From: Caulobacter zeae | GTDB lineage: Bacteria; Pseudomonadota; Alphaproteobacteria; Caulobacterales; Caulobacteraceae | Assembly (NCBI RefSeq): GCF_002858925.1 | Contig: NZ_PJRS01000021.1 | Coordinates: 1 to 60,626, forward strand | DNA: 60,626 nt | Direction of reading: 5' to 3' | In this document: positions 15,972 through 24,613 of the stretch, one piece after another | How positions within the stretch are numbered: position 1 is the stretch's first letter | Layout: each line of letters begins with the position of its first letter | Notes under the pieces: model-generated | What the model saw: only the letters and a program-made list of their open reading frames with translations | The model's database searches: none | Told to the model about the DNA's origin: nothing | Program-made: the position numbers and the translations under genes

Positions 15972-17426
15972 ATGGCCCGGCCCCTGATTTTGCACGACGA
16001 TCGCCTGTTCCCGGCCGATCCGACCGTCCGCGGCATCGCCCGCGAGCTCTATTCGACGGTCGCGGCCCTGCCGATCATCAGCCCGCACGGCCACACCGAT
16101 CCGGCCTGGTTCGCCACCAACGAGCCGTTCCGCGACGCCACCGACCTCTTGCTGGCGCCCGACCACTACGTCTTCCGCATGCTCTACAGCCAGGGCGTGG
16201 CGCTGGACGACCTGAAGGTGCCGCGCAAGTCGGGCGTGCCCGCCACCGATCCGCGCGCGGCCTGGAAGCTGTTCGCCCAGAACTTCCACCTGTTCCGCGG
16301 CACGCCGTCGTGGATCTGGCTGAACCACGTGTTCAGCAAGGTGTTCGGCTTCACCGAGTTCCTGGGCGAGGACAACGCCGACGCCTATTTCGACGGCATC
16401 AACGAAGCGCTCGCCACCGACGCCTTCCGCCCGCGCGCCCTGTTCGACCGCTTCAACATCGAGACCCTGGCCACCACCGAGGGGCCGCATGATCCGTTGA
16501 AGCACCACAAGGCCATCCGCGAGAGCGGGTGGGGCGGCCACGTCATCACCGCCTATCGTCCCGATGCGGTCATCGACTTCGAGGACGAGCGCAGCCCGCG
16601 CGCCTTCGAACGCTTCGCCGAGATCTCGGGCCAGGACGTCCACAGCTGGAAGGGCTATCTCGAAGCCCACCGCATCCGCCGCAAAGCCTTCATCGAGGCC
16701 GGCGCCACCTCGTCCGACCATGGCCATCCGACCGCCGCCACCGCCGACCTGAGCGAGGCCGAGGCCGAGGCCCTGTTCGCCGACCTGGTGAAGGGCAACG
16801 TCACGCCGCAGAAGGCCGAACTGTTCCGCGCCCAGATGCTGACCGAGATGGCCAAGATGAGCCTCGAGGACGGCCTGGTGATGCAGATCCACCCCGGCTC
16901 GCACCGCAACCACAATGTCGGCCTGCTGGAATCGCACGGCCGCGACAAGGGCGCCGACATTCCGATGCGTACGGAATATGTCGATGCGCTGAAGCCGCTG
17001 CTGACGCGCCTGGGCAACGACAAGCGCCTGTCGGTGATCCTGTTCACCCTGGACGAGACGACCTACAGCCGCGAGCTGGCCCCGCTGGCCGGCCACTATC
17101 CGGTGCTGAAGCTCGGCCCCTCCTGGTGGTTCCACGACAGCCCGGAAGGCATGATGCGCTTCCGCGAGCAGGTCACCGAGACCGCCGGCTTCTACAACAC
17201 CGTCGGCTTCAACGACGACACCCGCGCCTTCCTGTCGATTCCCGCCCGCCACGATGTCGCCCGTCGCGTCGACAGCGCCTTCCTGGCGCGCATGGTGAGC
17301 GAGCACCGCATGGATTTGGTGGAAGCTCAGGAGCTCATCGTAGACCTGACGTACAATCTGCCTAAGAAGGCCTACAAGCTCGATCAGCCGCGGCCTCTCC
17401 CGGCCCCGGCGCTCGCTGCCGAATAA
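15972..17426 (+). CDS. uxaC: Glucuronate isomerase
   Basis: A 484-residue enzyme of the UxaC family (amidohydrolase fold) that converts D-glucuronate to D-fructuronate and D-galacturonate to D-tagaturonate. Near the N-terminus is the metal motif [16 protein letters not shown]; later come [32 protein letters not shown], and [13 protein letters not shown]. Length is normal for the family. Start ATG 15972 with ACGAGGAGA upstream. Downstream, kduI follows after 25 bases, so the two are probably one transcript controlled by the operator at 15901. Confidence 0.96.
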   Translation: MARPLILHDDRLFPADPTVRGIARELYSTVAALPIISPHGHTDPAWFATNEPFRDATDLLLAPDHYVFRMLYSQGVALDDLKVPRKSGVPATDPRAAWKLFAQNFHLFRGTPSWIWLNHVFSKVFGFTEFLGEDNADAYFDGINEALATDAFRPRALFDRFNIETLATTEGPHDPLKHHKAIRESGWGGHVITAYRPDAVIDFEDERSPRAFERFAEISGQDVHSWKGYLEAHRIRRKAFIEAGATSSDHGHPTAATADLSEAEAEALFADLVKGNVTPQKAELFRAQMLTEMAKMSLEDGLVMQIHPGSHRNHNVGLLESHGRDKGADIPMRTEYVDALKPLLTRLGNDKRLSVILFTLDETTYSRELAPLAGHYPVLKLGPSWWFHDSPEGMMRFREQVTETAGFYNTVGFNDDTRAFLSIPARHDVARRVDSAFLARMVSEHRMDLVEAQELIVDLTYNLPKKAYKLDQPRPLPAPALAAE

Positions 17427-17451
17427 GAACACCACTTCCGGAGTAAACACG

Positions 17452-18294
17452 ATGTTCGCCAAGACCTACCACGCCACCCATCCGGACATGATGTTCGCCG
17501 TCAGCAACGACGACCTGCGCGACCGCTACCTGATGCAGGACCTCTTCGTCGAAGGCGAGATCGTCCTGAACTACAACCACGCCGAACGCTTCGTGGTCGG
17601 CGGCGTCGTCGCCTCGACCGCCGTGAAGCTGCCCGACCAGACCGAGCCCGCCTCGGCCGCCGGGCACCCGTTCCTGGAGCGTCGCGAGCTGGGCGTGATC
17701 AACGTCGGCGAGACCACCGGCAAGATCACCGTCGACGGCGTCGTCTACGACATCGTTCCACGTGACGGCCTGTACGTCACCATGGGCGCCAAGGACGTGA
17801 CCTTCGAAGGCACGGGCGGCGAAGCCGCTCGCTTCTACCTGGTCAGCCTGCCGGCCCACGCTTCGTTCGAAACCAAGAAGCTGGCCTTCGCCGACGCCAT
17901 CCCGCTGGAGCGCGGCGCTCTCGAGACCAGCAACGAGCGCACCATCTACCAGTACATCGTCCCGACCACCTGCAAGTCGGCTCAGCTGCTGCTGGGCATG
18001 ACCGTCCTGAAGCCGGGCAGCGTCTGGAACACCATGCCGCCCCACCTGCACGACCGTCGTTCGGAAGCCTACTTCTACTTCGGCCTGGGCGAGAACGACC
18101 GCGTGTTCCACTACATGGGCGAGCCGGACGAGATGCGTCACATCGTGATCGCCAACGAGGAAGCCGTCATGAGCCCGCCGTGGTCGATCCACATGGGTTC
18201 GGGCACCGCCAACTACACCTTCATCTGGGCGATGGGCGGCGAGAACCTCGACTACACCGACATGAACGTGCTGGACATCTGCCAGCTGAAGTAG
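17452..18294 (+). CDS. kduI: 4-deoxy-L-threo-5-hexosulose-uronate ketol-isomerase (5-keto-4-deoxyuronate isomerase)
   Basis: A 280-residue cupin-fold isomerase that converts 5-keto-4-deoxyuronate to 2,5-diketo-3-deoxygluconate in the degradation of unsaturated uronates from pectin or similar polymers. The zinc site is visible in [18 protein letters not shown] (H-x-H...E), with a later His in [19 protein letters not shown]. Start ATG 17452, with CCGGAG 9 bases upstream. Length is standard. It follows uxaC by 25 bases and precedes kduD, with repeat C1 in between. Confidence 0.96.
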   Translation: MFAKTYHATHPDMMFAVSNDDLRDRYLMQDLFVEGEIVLNYNHAERFVVGGVVASTAVKLPDQTEPASAAGHPFLERRELGVINVGETTGKITVDGVVYDIVPRDGLYVTMGAKDVTFEGTGGEAARFYLVSLPAHASFETKKLAFADAIPLERGALETSNERTIYQYIVPTTCKSAQLLLGMTVLKPGSVWNTMPPHLHDRRSEAYFYFGLGENDRVFHYMGEPDEMRHIVIANEEAVMSPPWSIHMGSGTANYTFIWAMGGENLDYTDMNVLDICQLK

Positions 18295-18324
18295 GCGTAA
18301 CACGCCACCCGCGCTCCTCCGGCC

Positions 18325-18419
18325 GTCATCCCGGCCGGAGCAGGGCGTAGAGCCGGGACCCAGGGCCGCAGCAATGCGCCACCCTGGGTCCCGATCGGCT
18401 TTAGGGCCGTCCGGGATGA
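18325..18419. repeat. Dispersed intergenic repeat, family C, copy 1
   Basis: Inverted repeat with arms GTCATCCCGGCCGGAGC... and ...GGCCGTCCGGGATGAAGC, and inner arms GAGCCGGGACCCAGGG / CCCTGGGTCCCGATCGG. Related copies are at 40464-40563, 52462-52568 and 54904-55052. It separates kduI from kduD inside an apparent operon, so it may affect mRNA processing or relative expression. Confidence 0.88.
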
Positions 18420-18446
18420 AGCAATTGGGATCAGGAAGCAGATAAA

Positions 18447-19202
18447 ATGGCCAATCCGTTCAGCCTCGAAGGCAAGGTCGCGCTCGTCACCGGCGCCAAC
18501 ACCGGCATCGGGCAAGGGATCGCCATCGCCCTCGCTCAAGCCGGCGCCGACATCGCCGCCGCGGGCCGCAGCGAACCGACCGACACCAAGGCCGCCGTCG
18601 AGGCGCTGGGCCGCAAGTTCGTGTCGATCAAGGCCGACTTCTCGACCACCGAACCCGTGCAGCGTGTGATCGACGAAACCGTCGCCGCCTTCGGCAAGGT
18701 CGACATCCTGGTGAACAACGCCGGCATCATCCGTCGCGCCGACTCGATCGAGTTCTCGGAAGCCGACTGGGACGCGGTGATGGACACCAACCTCAAGGTC
18801 GTCTTCTTCCTCACGCAAGCCTTCGCCAAGCAGGCCCTGACCCAGGGCGGCGGCAAGGTGATCAACATCGCCAGCTTGCTCTCCTTCCAGGGCGGCATCC
18901 GCGTGCCGTCGTACACGGCCGCCAAGTCGGGCCTGGCCGGCCTGACCAAGATCCTGGCCAACGAGTGGGCGACCAAGGGGATCAACGTCAACGCCATCGC
19001 GCCCGGCTACTTCGACACCAACAACACCGAGGCCCTGCGCGCCGACGCCGACCGCAACGCCTCGATCCTGGCCCGCATCCCGGCCGGCCGCTGGGGCCGT
19101 CCGGAAGACCTCGGCGGCGCCGCGGTGTTCCTGGCCTCGTCGGCCGCCGACTACGTTCAGGGCGTGACCCTGCCGGTCGACGGCGGCTGGCTGGCCCGCT
19201 AA
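18447..19202 (+). CDS. kduD: 2-dehydro-3-deoxy-D-gluconate 5-dehydrogenase
   Basis: A 251-residue SDR. The nucleotide motif TGANTGIGQG is near residue 13, NNAG near 91, a Ser in NIASLLSFQGG, and YTAAKSG supplies the Tyr-x-x-x-Lys. The C-terminal AIAPGYFDTNNT and GRWGRPEDLGGAAVFLAS...YVQGVTLPVDGGWLAR follow KduD closely. It reduces 2,5-diketo-3-deoxygluconate to KDG. Start ATG 18447 after CAGGAAG. It is in the same direction as kduI and is closed by a strong terminator, consistent with the end of the uxaC-kduI-kduD unit. Confidence 0.94.
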   Translation: MANPFSLEGKVALVTGANTGIGQGIAIALAQAGADIAAAGRSEPTDTKAAVEALGRKFVSIKADFSTTEPVQRVIDETVAAFGKVDILVNNAGIIRRADSIEFSEADWDAVMDTNLKVVFFLTQAFAKQALTQGGGKVINIASLLSFQGGIRVPSYTAAKSGLAGLTKILANEWATKGINVNAIAPGYFDTNNTEALRADADRNASILARIPAGRWGRPEDLGGAAVFLASSAADYVQGVTLPVDGGWLAR

Positions 19203-19237
19203 GGCCGCCGGCCTTGGGGCCGTCACCAGACCGAACG

Positions 19238-19272
19238 ATCCCCGCGAAGGCGACTTCGCGGGGATTTTCGTT
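19238..19272 (+). terminator. Rho-independent terminator after kduD
   Basis: A perfect 12-bp stem ATCCCCGCGAAG / CTTCGCGGGGAT with a GCGA tetraloop (19250-19253), followed by TTTCGTTT. It is 36 bases after the kduD stop and separates kduD from ppc. Confidence 0.88.
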
Positions 19273-19322
19273 TCTGGAGCGGGGGGCGACGGCCCTCACG
19301 CATAAAAAGCGCGCCGCCGAAC

Positions 19323-19340
19323 AATGGTAGCGCAACCATT
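19323..19340. promoter_or_regulatory. GCGC-centred palindrome upstream of ppc, LacI-type operator candidate
   Basis: AATGGTAGC/GCAACCATT is an 18-bp palindrome with 8 of 9 pairs matching, ending 147 bases before the chosen ppc start. The half-site TGGTAGC around a GCGC centre resembles LacI-family sugar-repressor operators known from Caulobacter (xylose-type motif), and differs from the CCGG-centred uronate sites. Which repressor would bind is not known. Confidence 0.5.
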
Positions 19341-19487
19341 TCACCTCCCGACTTCCCCCGGGAGAAGAAGGGCGCTAGAGCCCGCACAGCGTTCGACCGG
19401 GCCGGGCTGAACGCGAGAACCGTTAGATCAGTTCTTACAGTCCCGACGATCCACCGTTCTCCCTGGCGGTGGTGATGGAGCATGCGC

Positions 19488-22214
19488 ATGCGCGACTCGG
19501 CCCTCTCCCTCGGCGCCAGCCGTCCCACCAGCCGTGATGTCCGGCAGAACGCCAACCTGCTTGGCGACCTGCTGATCGAGGCCATCGGCTATCTGGAAGG
19601 GGAGGAGGCCGCCGGCCTGGTGGCCAAGGCCCGCAAAGCCGCCGCGCACGAAACCGACGAAGGCGAGGCCCCGGGTCTCGACCACCTGTTCGAAGGCCTC
19701 TCCAACGACCAGGCCGTGTTCCTGGCGCGGGCTTTCGCCAGCCATTCGCTGCTGGCCAATATCGGCGAGGACGTCGCCGGCCGCCGCCGCCACGCCGAGG
19801 CCGACGCCCGTCCCGGCGACGAGCGCGCCCGCACCCTGGTCGACGCCGTCGCGGTCCTGAAGGCGCAGGGCAAGACCGACGCGGAACTGGCCAAGGTCTT
19901 CGCCGCCATGAACGTGGTGCCGGTGCTGACCGCTCACCCGACCGAAGTCCGCCGCCGCAGCATGGTCGATCGCGAGACCGAGATCTCGCGGCTGATGACC
20001 CTGCGCCGCCACCACCTGCCGGCCGACCTGGAAGCCGACATCCGCGAGCGCCTGTTCCGCGAGATCGCCCTGATGTGGCGCACGCGCCTCTATCGCCCCG
20101 AGCGGATCACCGTGAAGGACGAGATCCGCAACGCCCTGTCGATCGTCCGCACCTCGATCCTGCCGGCCATGGTCGATCTCTACGAGGAATGGTCGGGCAA
20201 GATCGGCAGCCATGGCCACATCGCCCCGCTCTTGAAGATGGGCTCGTGGCTGGGCGGCGACCGCGACGGCCACCCCGGCGTCAACGGCGACACCCTGAAG
20301 TTGGCCCTCTCGTCGCAGTCGCGGGTGATCCTCGACTGGTACGCCGGCGAGGTGCGCAAGCTGTGGTCGAACCTCGCCGTCTCGACCGCCTACACCCCCG
20401 TCTCCGACGAACTGCTGGCCCTGGCGTCCCAGGCCAAGGACCCGTCGGTGCACCGCCTGGACGAGCCCTACCGCCTGGCCCTGGAGCTGATCTTCGACCG
20501 CCTCACCGCCGTGTCGCAGAAGCTGACCGGCCAGTGGGTGGCCTACGCCACCAGCCGCACGGACGTCGAGCCCTACGCCCACCCCGACGCCTTCGTCGCC
20601 GACCTGCAGATCATCATCGAGTCGCTGGAAGCCAACGGCGGCGAGCGCCTGGTCGGAGCCTCGCTGCGCACCCTGGTGGCCGTCGCCAGGGCCTGCGGCT
20701 TCCACCTGATGAGCCTGGACCTGCGCCAGAACGCAGACGTCCACGAGCGCACCATCCATGAACTCTATCAGCGCTCGGGTTCGGGCGTGCGCTACCTCGA
20801 CCTCGACGAGGAAGCCCGCTCCAAGCTGCTGATCGAGGAGCTGTCGCACCAGCGGCCCCTGGTGTCGCCGTTCACCGCCTATGGCGAGGAGACGGCCAAG
20901 GAGCTGGCCACGATGGAAGCGGCCGCCCAGGCCGTGCGCGACTACGGCCACGCCTGCATCGGCGCCTACATCATCTCCAAGTCCGCGACCCTGTCGGACA
21001 TCCTTGAGCCGCTCGTCCTGCTCAAGCAGGTGGGCCTCGTCTGGGGCGGGGCGGCGCCGCGCTCGTCGCTGAAGATCGCCCCGCTGTTCGAGACCATCGA
21101 AGACCTGGAAAACGGTCCGCGCGTGCTGCGCCAGTGGCTGGAGCTGCCGATCAGCCGCACCATCCTGGGCGACCGGCCGGTGCAGGAGATCATGCTCGGC
21201 TACTCCGACAGCAACAAGGACGGCGGCTATGTCGCCTCGCGTCGGGGCGTGGCGCGGGGGGCTTCTGCGCTCGCGTTCGAGGCCGACCGCATGGGCGTCG
21301 GCATCCAGCTGTTCCACGGTCGCGGCGGCAGCGTCGGGCGGGGCGGCGGACCGGCCGCCGAGGCCGTGCTGGCCCAGCCGGCCGGCACCGTCCAGGGCCG
21401 CATCCGCATGACCGAGCAGGGCGAGATGATCGCCCGCCGCTTCGGCGACCAGCCCACCGCCCGCCGCAACCTCGACGGCCTGGCCGCGGCCGTGGTCCAG
21501 TCCAGCCAGCGCCCGGTCAACCGCCCCGACCCCAAGGTCGAGAGCGCCATGACCGCACTGGCCCAGTCGTCCTTCGAGGGCTACCGCGCCCTGGTCTATG
21601 ACGACCCGGCCTTCGAGGATTTCTTCTGGTCGGCCACCCCGATCGGCGAGATCGTCGGCCTGAACATCGGCAGCCGCCCGGCCAGCCGCACCGCCAGCCG
21701 CAAGATCGAGGACCTGCGGGCCATCCCGTGGGTGTTCTCCTGGTCGCAGGCGCGCTTCATGCTGCCGGGCTGGTACGGCTTCGCCTCTGGCGTCGAGCGC
21801 GCGGGCCTGTCGACGGGCCAACTTCAGGACCTGGCCGGCGACTTCGACTTCTTCGCCTCGTTGCTGTCGAACATGGAACTGGCGCTGGCCCAGAGCCACA
21901 TGGGTATCGCCGCCCGCTACGTGGCCCTGTCGCCTGACCAGACCAACGCCCAGCGGATCTTCGAGACGATCAAGCGCGAGCACGACAAGGCCGCAGAGAT
22001 CGCCCTGGCGATCCGTGGCGGCTCCAGCCTGCTCGACAACCAGCCGGAGCTGGCCGAGTCGGTGGCCCTGGCCGGTCACTCGGTCGACCCGCTGAACCAT
22101 CTGCAACTGGAACTGCTGGCCCGCCGTCGCGGCGGCGAGCAGGCCGAGGACGTGCGCCTGGCCATCCAGCTCACCGTGGCCGGCATCGCGGCGGGCCTGC
22201 GCAACACCGGCTGA
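19488..22214 (+). CDS. ppc: Phosphoenolpyruvate carboxylase
   Basis: A 908-residue enzyme that carboxylates PEP to oxaloacetate, refilling the citric acid cycle. Of two in-frame ATGs (19482 and 19488) I prefer 19488, because GGAG at 19477-19480 is 7 bases before it but only 1 base from the other. Catalytic motifs are present: VLTAHPTE near residue 148 (active His), LKMGSWLGGDRDGHPGVN, GYSDSNKDGGYVAS near 571, FHGRGGSVGRGGGP, and the C-terminal RNTG that reaches the active site. It sits inside the uronate cluster, between kduD and eda-kdgK, with its own upstream palindrome. Confidence 0.96.
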   Translation: MRDSALSLGASRPTSRDVRQNANLLGDLLIEAIGYLEGEEAAGLVAKARKAAAHETDEGEAPGLDHLFEGLSNDQAVFLARAFASHSLLANIGEDVAGRRRHAEADARPGDERARTLVDAVAVLKAQGKTDAELAKVFAAMNVVPVLTAHPTEVRRRSMVDRETEISRLMTLRRHHLPADLEADIRERLFREIALMWRTRLYRPERITVKDEIRNALSIVRTSILPAMVDLYEEWSGKIGSHGHIAPLLKMGSWLGGDRDGHPGVNGDTLKLALSSQSRVILDWYAGEVRKLWSNLAVSTAYTPVSDELLALASQAKDPSVHRLDEPYRLALELIFDRLTAVSQKLTGQWVAYATSRTDVEPYAHPDAFVADLQIIIESLEANGGERLVGASLRTLVAVARACGFHLMSLDLRQNADVHERTIHELYQRSGSGVRYLDLDEEARSKLLIEELSHQRPLVSPFTAYGEETAKELATMEAAAQAVRDYGHACIGAYIISKSATLSDILEPLVLLKQVGLVWGGAAPRSSLKIAPLFETIEDLENGPRVLRQWLELPISRTILGDRPVQEIMLGYSDSNKDGGYVASRRGVARGASALAFEADRMGVGIQLFHGRGGSVGRGGGPAAEAVLAQPAGTVQGRIRMTEQGEMIARRFGDQPTARRNLDGLAAAVVQSSQRPVNRPDPKVESAMTALAQSSFEGYRALVYDDPAFEDFFWSATPIGEIVGLNIGSRPASRTASRKIEDLRAIPWVFSWSQARFMLPGWYGFASGVERAGLSTGQLQDLAGDFDFFASLLSNMELALAQSHMGIAARYVALSPDQTNAQRIFETIKREHDKAAEIALAIRGGSSLLDNQPELAESVALAGHSVDPLNHLQLELLARRRGGEQAEDVRLAIQLTVAGIAAGLRNTG

Positions 22215-22222
22215 TCCGGGAA

Positions 22223-22251
22223 GGGCGCGCCGCCGCTCATTCGGCGCGCCC
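22223..22251 (+). terminator. Hairpin after ppc
   Basis: A 10-bp perfect stem GGGCGCGCCG / CGGCGCGCCC with loop CCGCTCATT, starting 9 bases after the ppc stop. It is followed by GTCAAAAACG rather than a U-tract, so termination strength is uncertain. Confidence 0.6.
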
Positions 22252-22292
22252 GTCAAAAACGCGATGCTCGCGAACCTGCGTTTTCTACAGGC

Positions 22293-22321
22293 TTGCTCAA
22301 ATGTCGAAACTGCGCTTATCT
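22293..22321 (+). promoter_or_regulatory. Candidate promoter of eda-kdgK
   Basis: TTGCTC at 22293-22298 and TTATCT at 22316-22321 are separated by 17 bases, a good sigma-70-type spacing. The two operators start 6 bases after the -10 element, which is the expected position for simple repression. The leader from there to the eda ATG is about 310 bases, which is long. Confidence 0.5.
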
Positions 22322-22326
22322 GTCTA

Positions 22327-22340
22327 TGACACCGGTGACA
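22327..22340. promoter_or_regulatory. LacI-type operator O1 upstream of eda
   Basis: TGACACCGGTGACA: a CCGG-centred palindrome with TGnnA half-sites, closely related to the uxaA and uxaC sites. It lies just downstream of the candidate -10 element. Confidence 0.75.
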
Positions 22341-22359
22341 AAACGAGCCGAGCTCTGAT

Positions 22360-22373
22360 TGATACCGGTGTCA
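22360..22373. promoter_or_regulatory. LacI-type operator O2 upstream of eda
   Basis: TGATACCGGTGTCA, a near-perfect 14-bp palindrome (one mismatched pair). Its centre is 33 bp from the centre of O1, about three helical turns, so two repressor dimers would sit on the same DNA face. Confidence 0.78.
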
Positions 22374-22640
22374 CGACGTTTTGGGTCGGCTCCCCCGACC
22401 CGGCGTCCTGCGGCTCTTTGAGTTCGCTCCTGCGCAAACTTTCCAGGGCGTCGAGCTGTAGCTCGGCGCCCTTTATTTCGCCGGGGGCAGGGGGCTGGCG
22501 GAAAGTGACGCGGCGGCAGCCACGCGCTGTGGCGCAAGTCGCGCGCGCGGGCTAAGGGATCGCCCGAACAGATCTTCCACGCGCGGCGCGCCACGGCGGC
22601 GCCTCGCGCAAGAACGGCCCTTTCCGGGAGGAGTACGAGA

Positions 22641-23315
22641 ATGCTGAAGAACCGTATGGCGGTGCTGCAGGCCCTTGAGACCCAAGGCGTGGTGCCGGTG
22701 TTCTATCACCCGGACGTCGAGATCTGTAAGAACGTCATCCAGGCCTGCGCCGACGGCGGCGCGCCCTGCATCGAGTTCACCAACCGCGGCGACTTCGCCG
22801 CCAACGTCTTCTACGAAGTCACCAAGCACTTCGCCTCGGCCGATCCGCGCGTGATCATGGGCGTCGGCTCGATCGTCGATGCGCCGACCGCCGGCCTCTA
22901 TATCGCCAACGGCGCCAAGTTCATGGTCAGCCCGATCGTCAACGCCGACGTGGCCAAGCTCTGCAACCGCCGCATGATCCCCTACAGCCCCGGCTGCGGC
23001 TCGGCGACCGAGATCTCCTACGCCCAGGAACTGGGCTGCGAGATCGTCAAGGTGTTCCCCGGCTCGTCGGTCGGCGGCCCGGACTTCATCAAGGCCGTGA
23101 TGGGCCCGATGCCCTGGACCAAGATCATGCCGACGGGCGGCGTCGATCCGGACGAGGCCTCGATCAAGAAGTGGTTCGGCGCGGGCATCGTCGCCGCCGG
23201 CATGGGTTCCAAGCTGATCACCCAGGAAGCCCTCGACGCCAAGGACTACGCCGGCATCTCCAAGAAGGTGCGCGAGACGGTCGACCTGATCGCCAAGGTG
23301 CGCGGCAAGGCCTGA
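22641..23315 (+). CDS. eda: KDPG aldolase-type enzyme (2-dehydro-3-deoxy-phosphogluconate aldolase)
   Basis: A 224-residue class I aldolase that splits 2-keto-3-deoxy-6-phosphogluconate into pyruvate and glyceraldehyde-3-phosphate. The Schiff-base Lys is in CEIVKVFPGSSVGGPDFIKAV (Lys ~136), with MGVGSIVD, KFMVSPIVNADVAKLC and the phosphate-binding MPTGGVDPD further on. Start ATG 22641 after GGGAGGAG. Its stop overlaps the kdgK start by one base (TGATG), so the two genes are a translationally coupled pair completing the uronate pathway. Controlled by the operators at 22327 and 22360. Confidence 0.93.
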   Translation: MLKNRMAVLQALETQGVVPVFYHPDVEICKNVIQACADGGAPCIEFTNRGDFAANVFYEVTKHFASADPRVIMGVGSIVDAPTAGLYIANGAKFMVSPIVNADVAKLCNRRMIPYSPGCGSATEISYAQELGCEIVKVFPGSSVGGPDFIKAVMGPMPWTKIMPTGGVDPDEASIKKWFGAGIVAAGMGSKLITQEALDAKDYAGISKKVRETVDLIAKVRGKA

Positions 23316-24424
23316 TGAGCGACAAGCCGATCCTCAACCTGCGCCCGGCCGCCGAGACCCGCTGGGACTGCGCGGCGCTGGGCGAAGTGATGCTGCGCCT
23401 GGATCCGGGCGACGGCCGGGTGCGCAACGCCCGCCAGTTCCAGGTCTGGGAAGGCGGCGGCGAGTACAACTTCGCCCGCGGCATGAGCAAGTGCTGGGGC
23501 AAGCGCGCCACCGTCGCCACGGCCCTGCCCGACAGCGACCTGGGCTGGCTGGTCCAGGACCTGATCGGCCAGGGCGGCGTGGACATGAGCCACGTGGTCT
23601 GGCGCCAGTTCGACGGCCTGGGCCGCAACACTCGGGTCGGCCTGAACTTCACCGAGCGCGGCTTCGGCGTGCGCCCGGCGCTGGGCGTCTCCGACCGCGC
23701 CAACTCGGCGGCCTCGCAACTGCGTCCCGGCGAGATCGACTGGGAGCGGCTGTTCGGCGAGGAGGGCGTGCGCTGGTTCCATACCGGCGGCGTGTTCACC
23801 GCGCTGGCCAGCAACACCGCCGAGGTGGTTCTGGAGGCCCTTGAGGTCGCCAAGAAGCACGGCGTCATCGTCAGCTTCGACCAGAACTACCGCGCCTCGT
23901 TGTGGAAGGACCGCGGCGGCCTCGACGCCGCCCAGGCCCTGAACCGCAAGATCGCCGCCATGACCGACGTGATGATCGGCAACGATCATGACTTCGTGGT
24001 GTGCTTGGGGATGGAGATCGACGGGTTGGCGAAGGGTCTCGAACCCACCGATCCGGCCAACTTCAAGACCCTGGCCCCGCAGGCGGTGAAGGCCTTCCCG
24101 AACCTCAAGGTCCTGGCCACCACCCTGCGGGCCGTGCGCTCGGCCAGCGTCAACGACTTCGGCGCCATCCTGTGGGCCGACGGGGCCTTCTACGAGGCCC
24201 CGATGCGCGACGGCCTGGCCATCTACGACCGCATCGGCGGCGGCGACGGCTTCGCCTCTGGCTTGGCCTACGCCCTGATGGAGAACCTGGGTCCGCAAGC
24301 CGCCGTCGACTACGGCGCGGCCCACGCGGCCCTGGCCATGACCACCCCGGGCGACACCTCGATGGTGCGGCTGAAGGAGGTCGAGGCCCTGGTGAAGGGC
24401 GCGGGGGCTCGGGTTATTCGGTAG
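23315..24424 (+). CDS. kdgK: 2-keto-3-deoxygluconate kinase (PfkB family)
   Basis: A 369-residue PfkB-type sugar kinase: KDG + ATP to KDPG. The start ATG 23315 overlaps the eda stop. The N-terminal GEVMLRLDPGDGRVRNARQFQVWEGG and EYNFARGMSKCWG are the substrate-binding region, and GGGDGFASGLAYALM near residue 307 is the PfkB signature with the catalytic Asp. VIVSFDQNYRASLW is a further family motif. Position directly after eda, in a uronate cluster, supports KDG kinase over other PfkB functions. It is closed by repeat A2 and a bidirectional terminator. Confidence 0.93.
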   Translation: MSDKPILNLRPAAETRWDCAALGEVMLRLDPGDGRVRNARQFQVWEGGGEYNFARGMSKCWGKRATVATALPDSDLGWLVQDLIGQGGVDMSHVVWRQFDGLGRNTRVGLNFTERGFGVRPALGVSDRANSAASQLRPGEIDWERLFGEEGVRWFHTGGVFTALASNTAEVVLEALEVAKKHGVIVSFDQNYRASLWKDRGGLDAAQALNRKIAAMTDVMIGNDHDFVVCLGMEIDGLAKGLEPTDPANFKTLAPQAVKAFPNLKVLATTLRAVRSASVNDFGAILWADGAFYEAPMRDGLAIYDRIGGGDGFASGLAYALMENLGPQAAVDYGAAHAALAMTTPGDTSMVRLKEVEALVKGAGARVIR

Positions 24425-24428
24425 CGAA

Positions 24429-24554
24429 CCTCCCCCTTTGGGGGAGGCGGCCGAAGGCCGGAGGGGGGCGTTTTCAGTTGCCAAGGCGTTTGCCAGGTTC
24501 GCAGCCACTCCCCCCACCGATCGCTTCGCGATCACCTCCCCACAGGGGGGAGGT
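24429..24554. repeat. Dispersed intergenic repeat, family A, copy 2
   Basis: Left hairpin CCTCCCCCTTTGGGGGAGG, GCGGCCGAAGGCCGGAGGGGGGCG with TTTTCAG, then the reversed half CTCCCCCCACCGATCGCTTCGCGATC and CCTCCCCACAGGGGGGAGG. It has the same block order as copy 1. Confidence 0.86.
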
Positions 24555-24563
24555 TCCCAAGAA

Positions 24564-24593
24564 AAAAGCCCCGGTCCTGCGACCGGGGCTTTT
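24564..24593. terminator. Bidirectional terminator between kdgK and the M14 peptidase gene
   Basis: A perfect 13-bp stem AAAAGCCCCGGTC / GACCGGGGCTTTT with loop CTGC. It has a run of A on the left and T on the right, so it can end transcription from both convergent genes. Confidence 0.9.
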
Positions 24594-24613
24594 CCATTTT
24601 CAGGCTCTGGAGC

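Noticed and set aside
19428..22256. A 942-codon minus-strand frame antisense to ppc
   Set aside because: ppc on the plus strand is unmistakable and full-length; the antisense frame has no recognisable motif and crosses the hairpins at both ends.
22374..22640. Riboswitch or small gene in the ~270-base leader of eda
   Set aside because: No known riboswitch core and no open frame with a ribosome site apart from weak, low-complexity ones. I leave it as an unexplained long leader.
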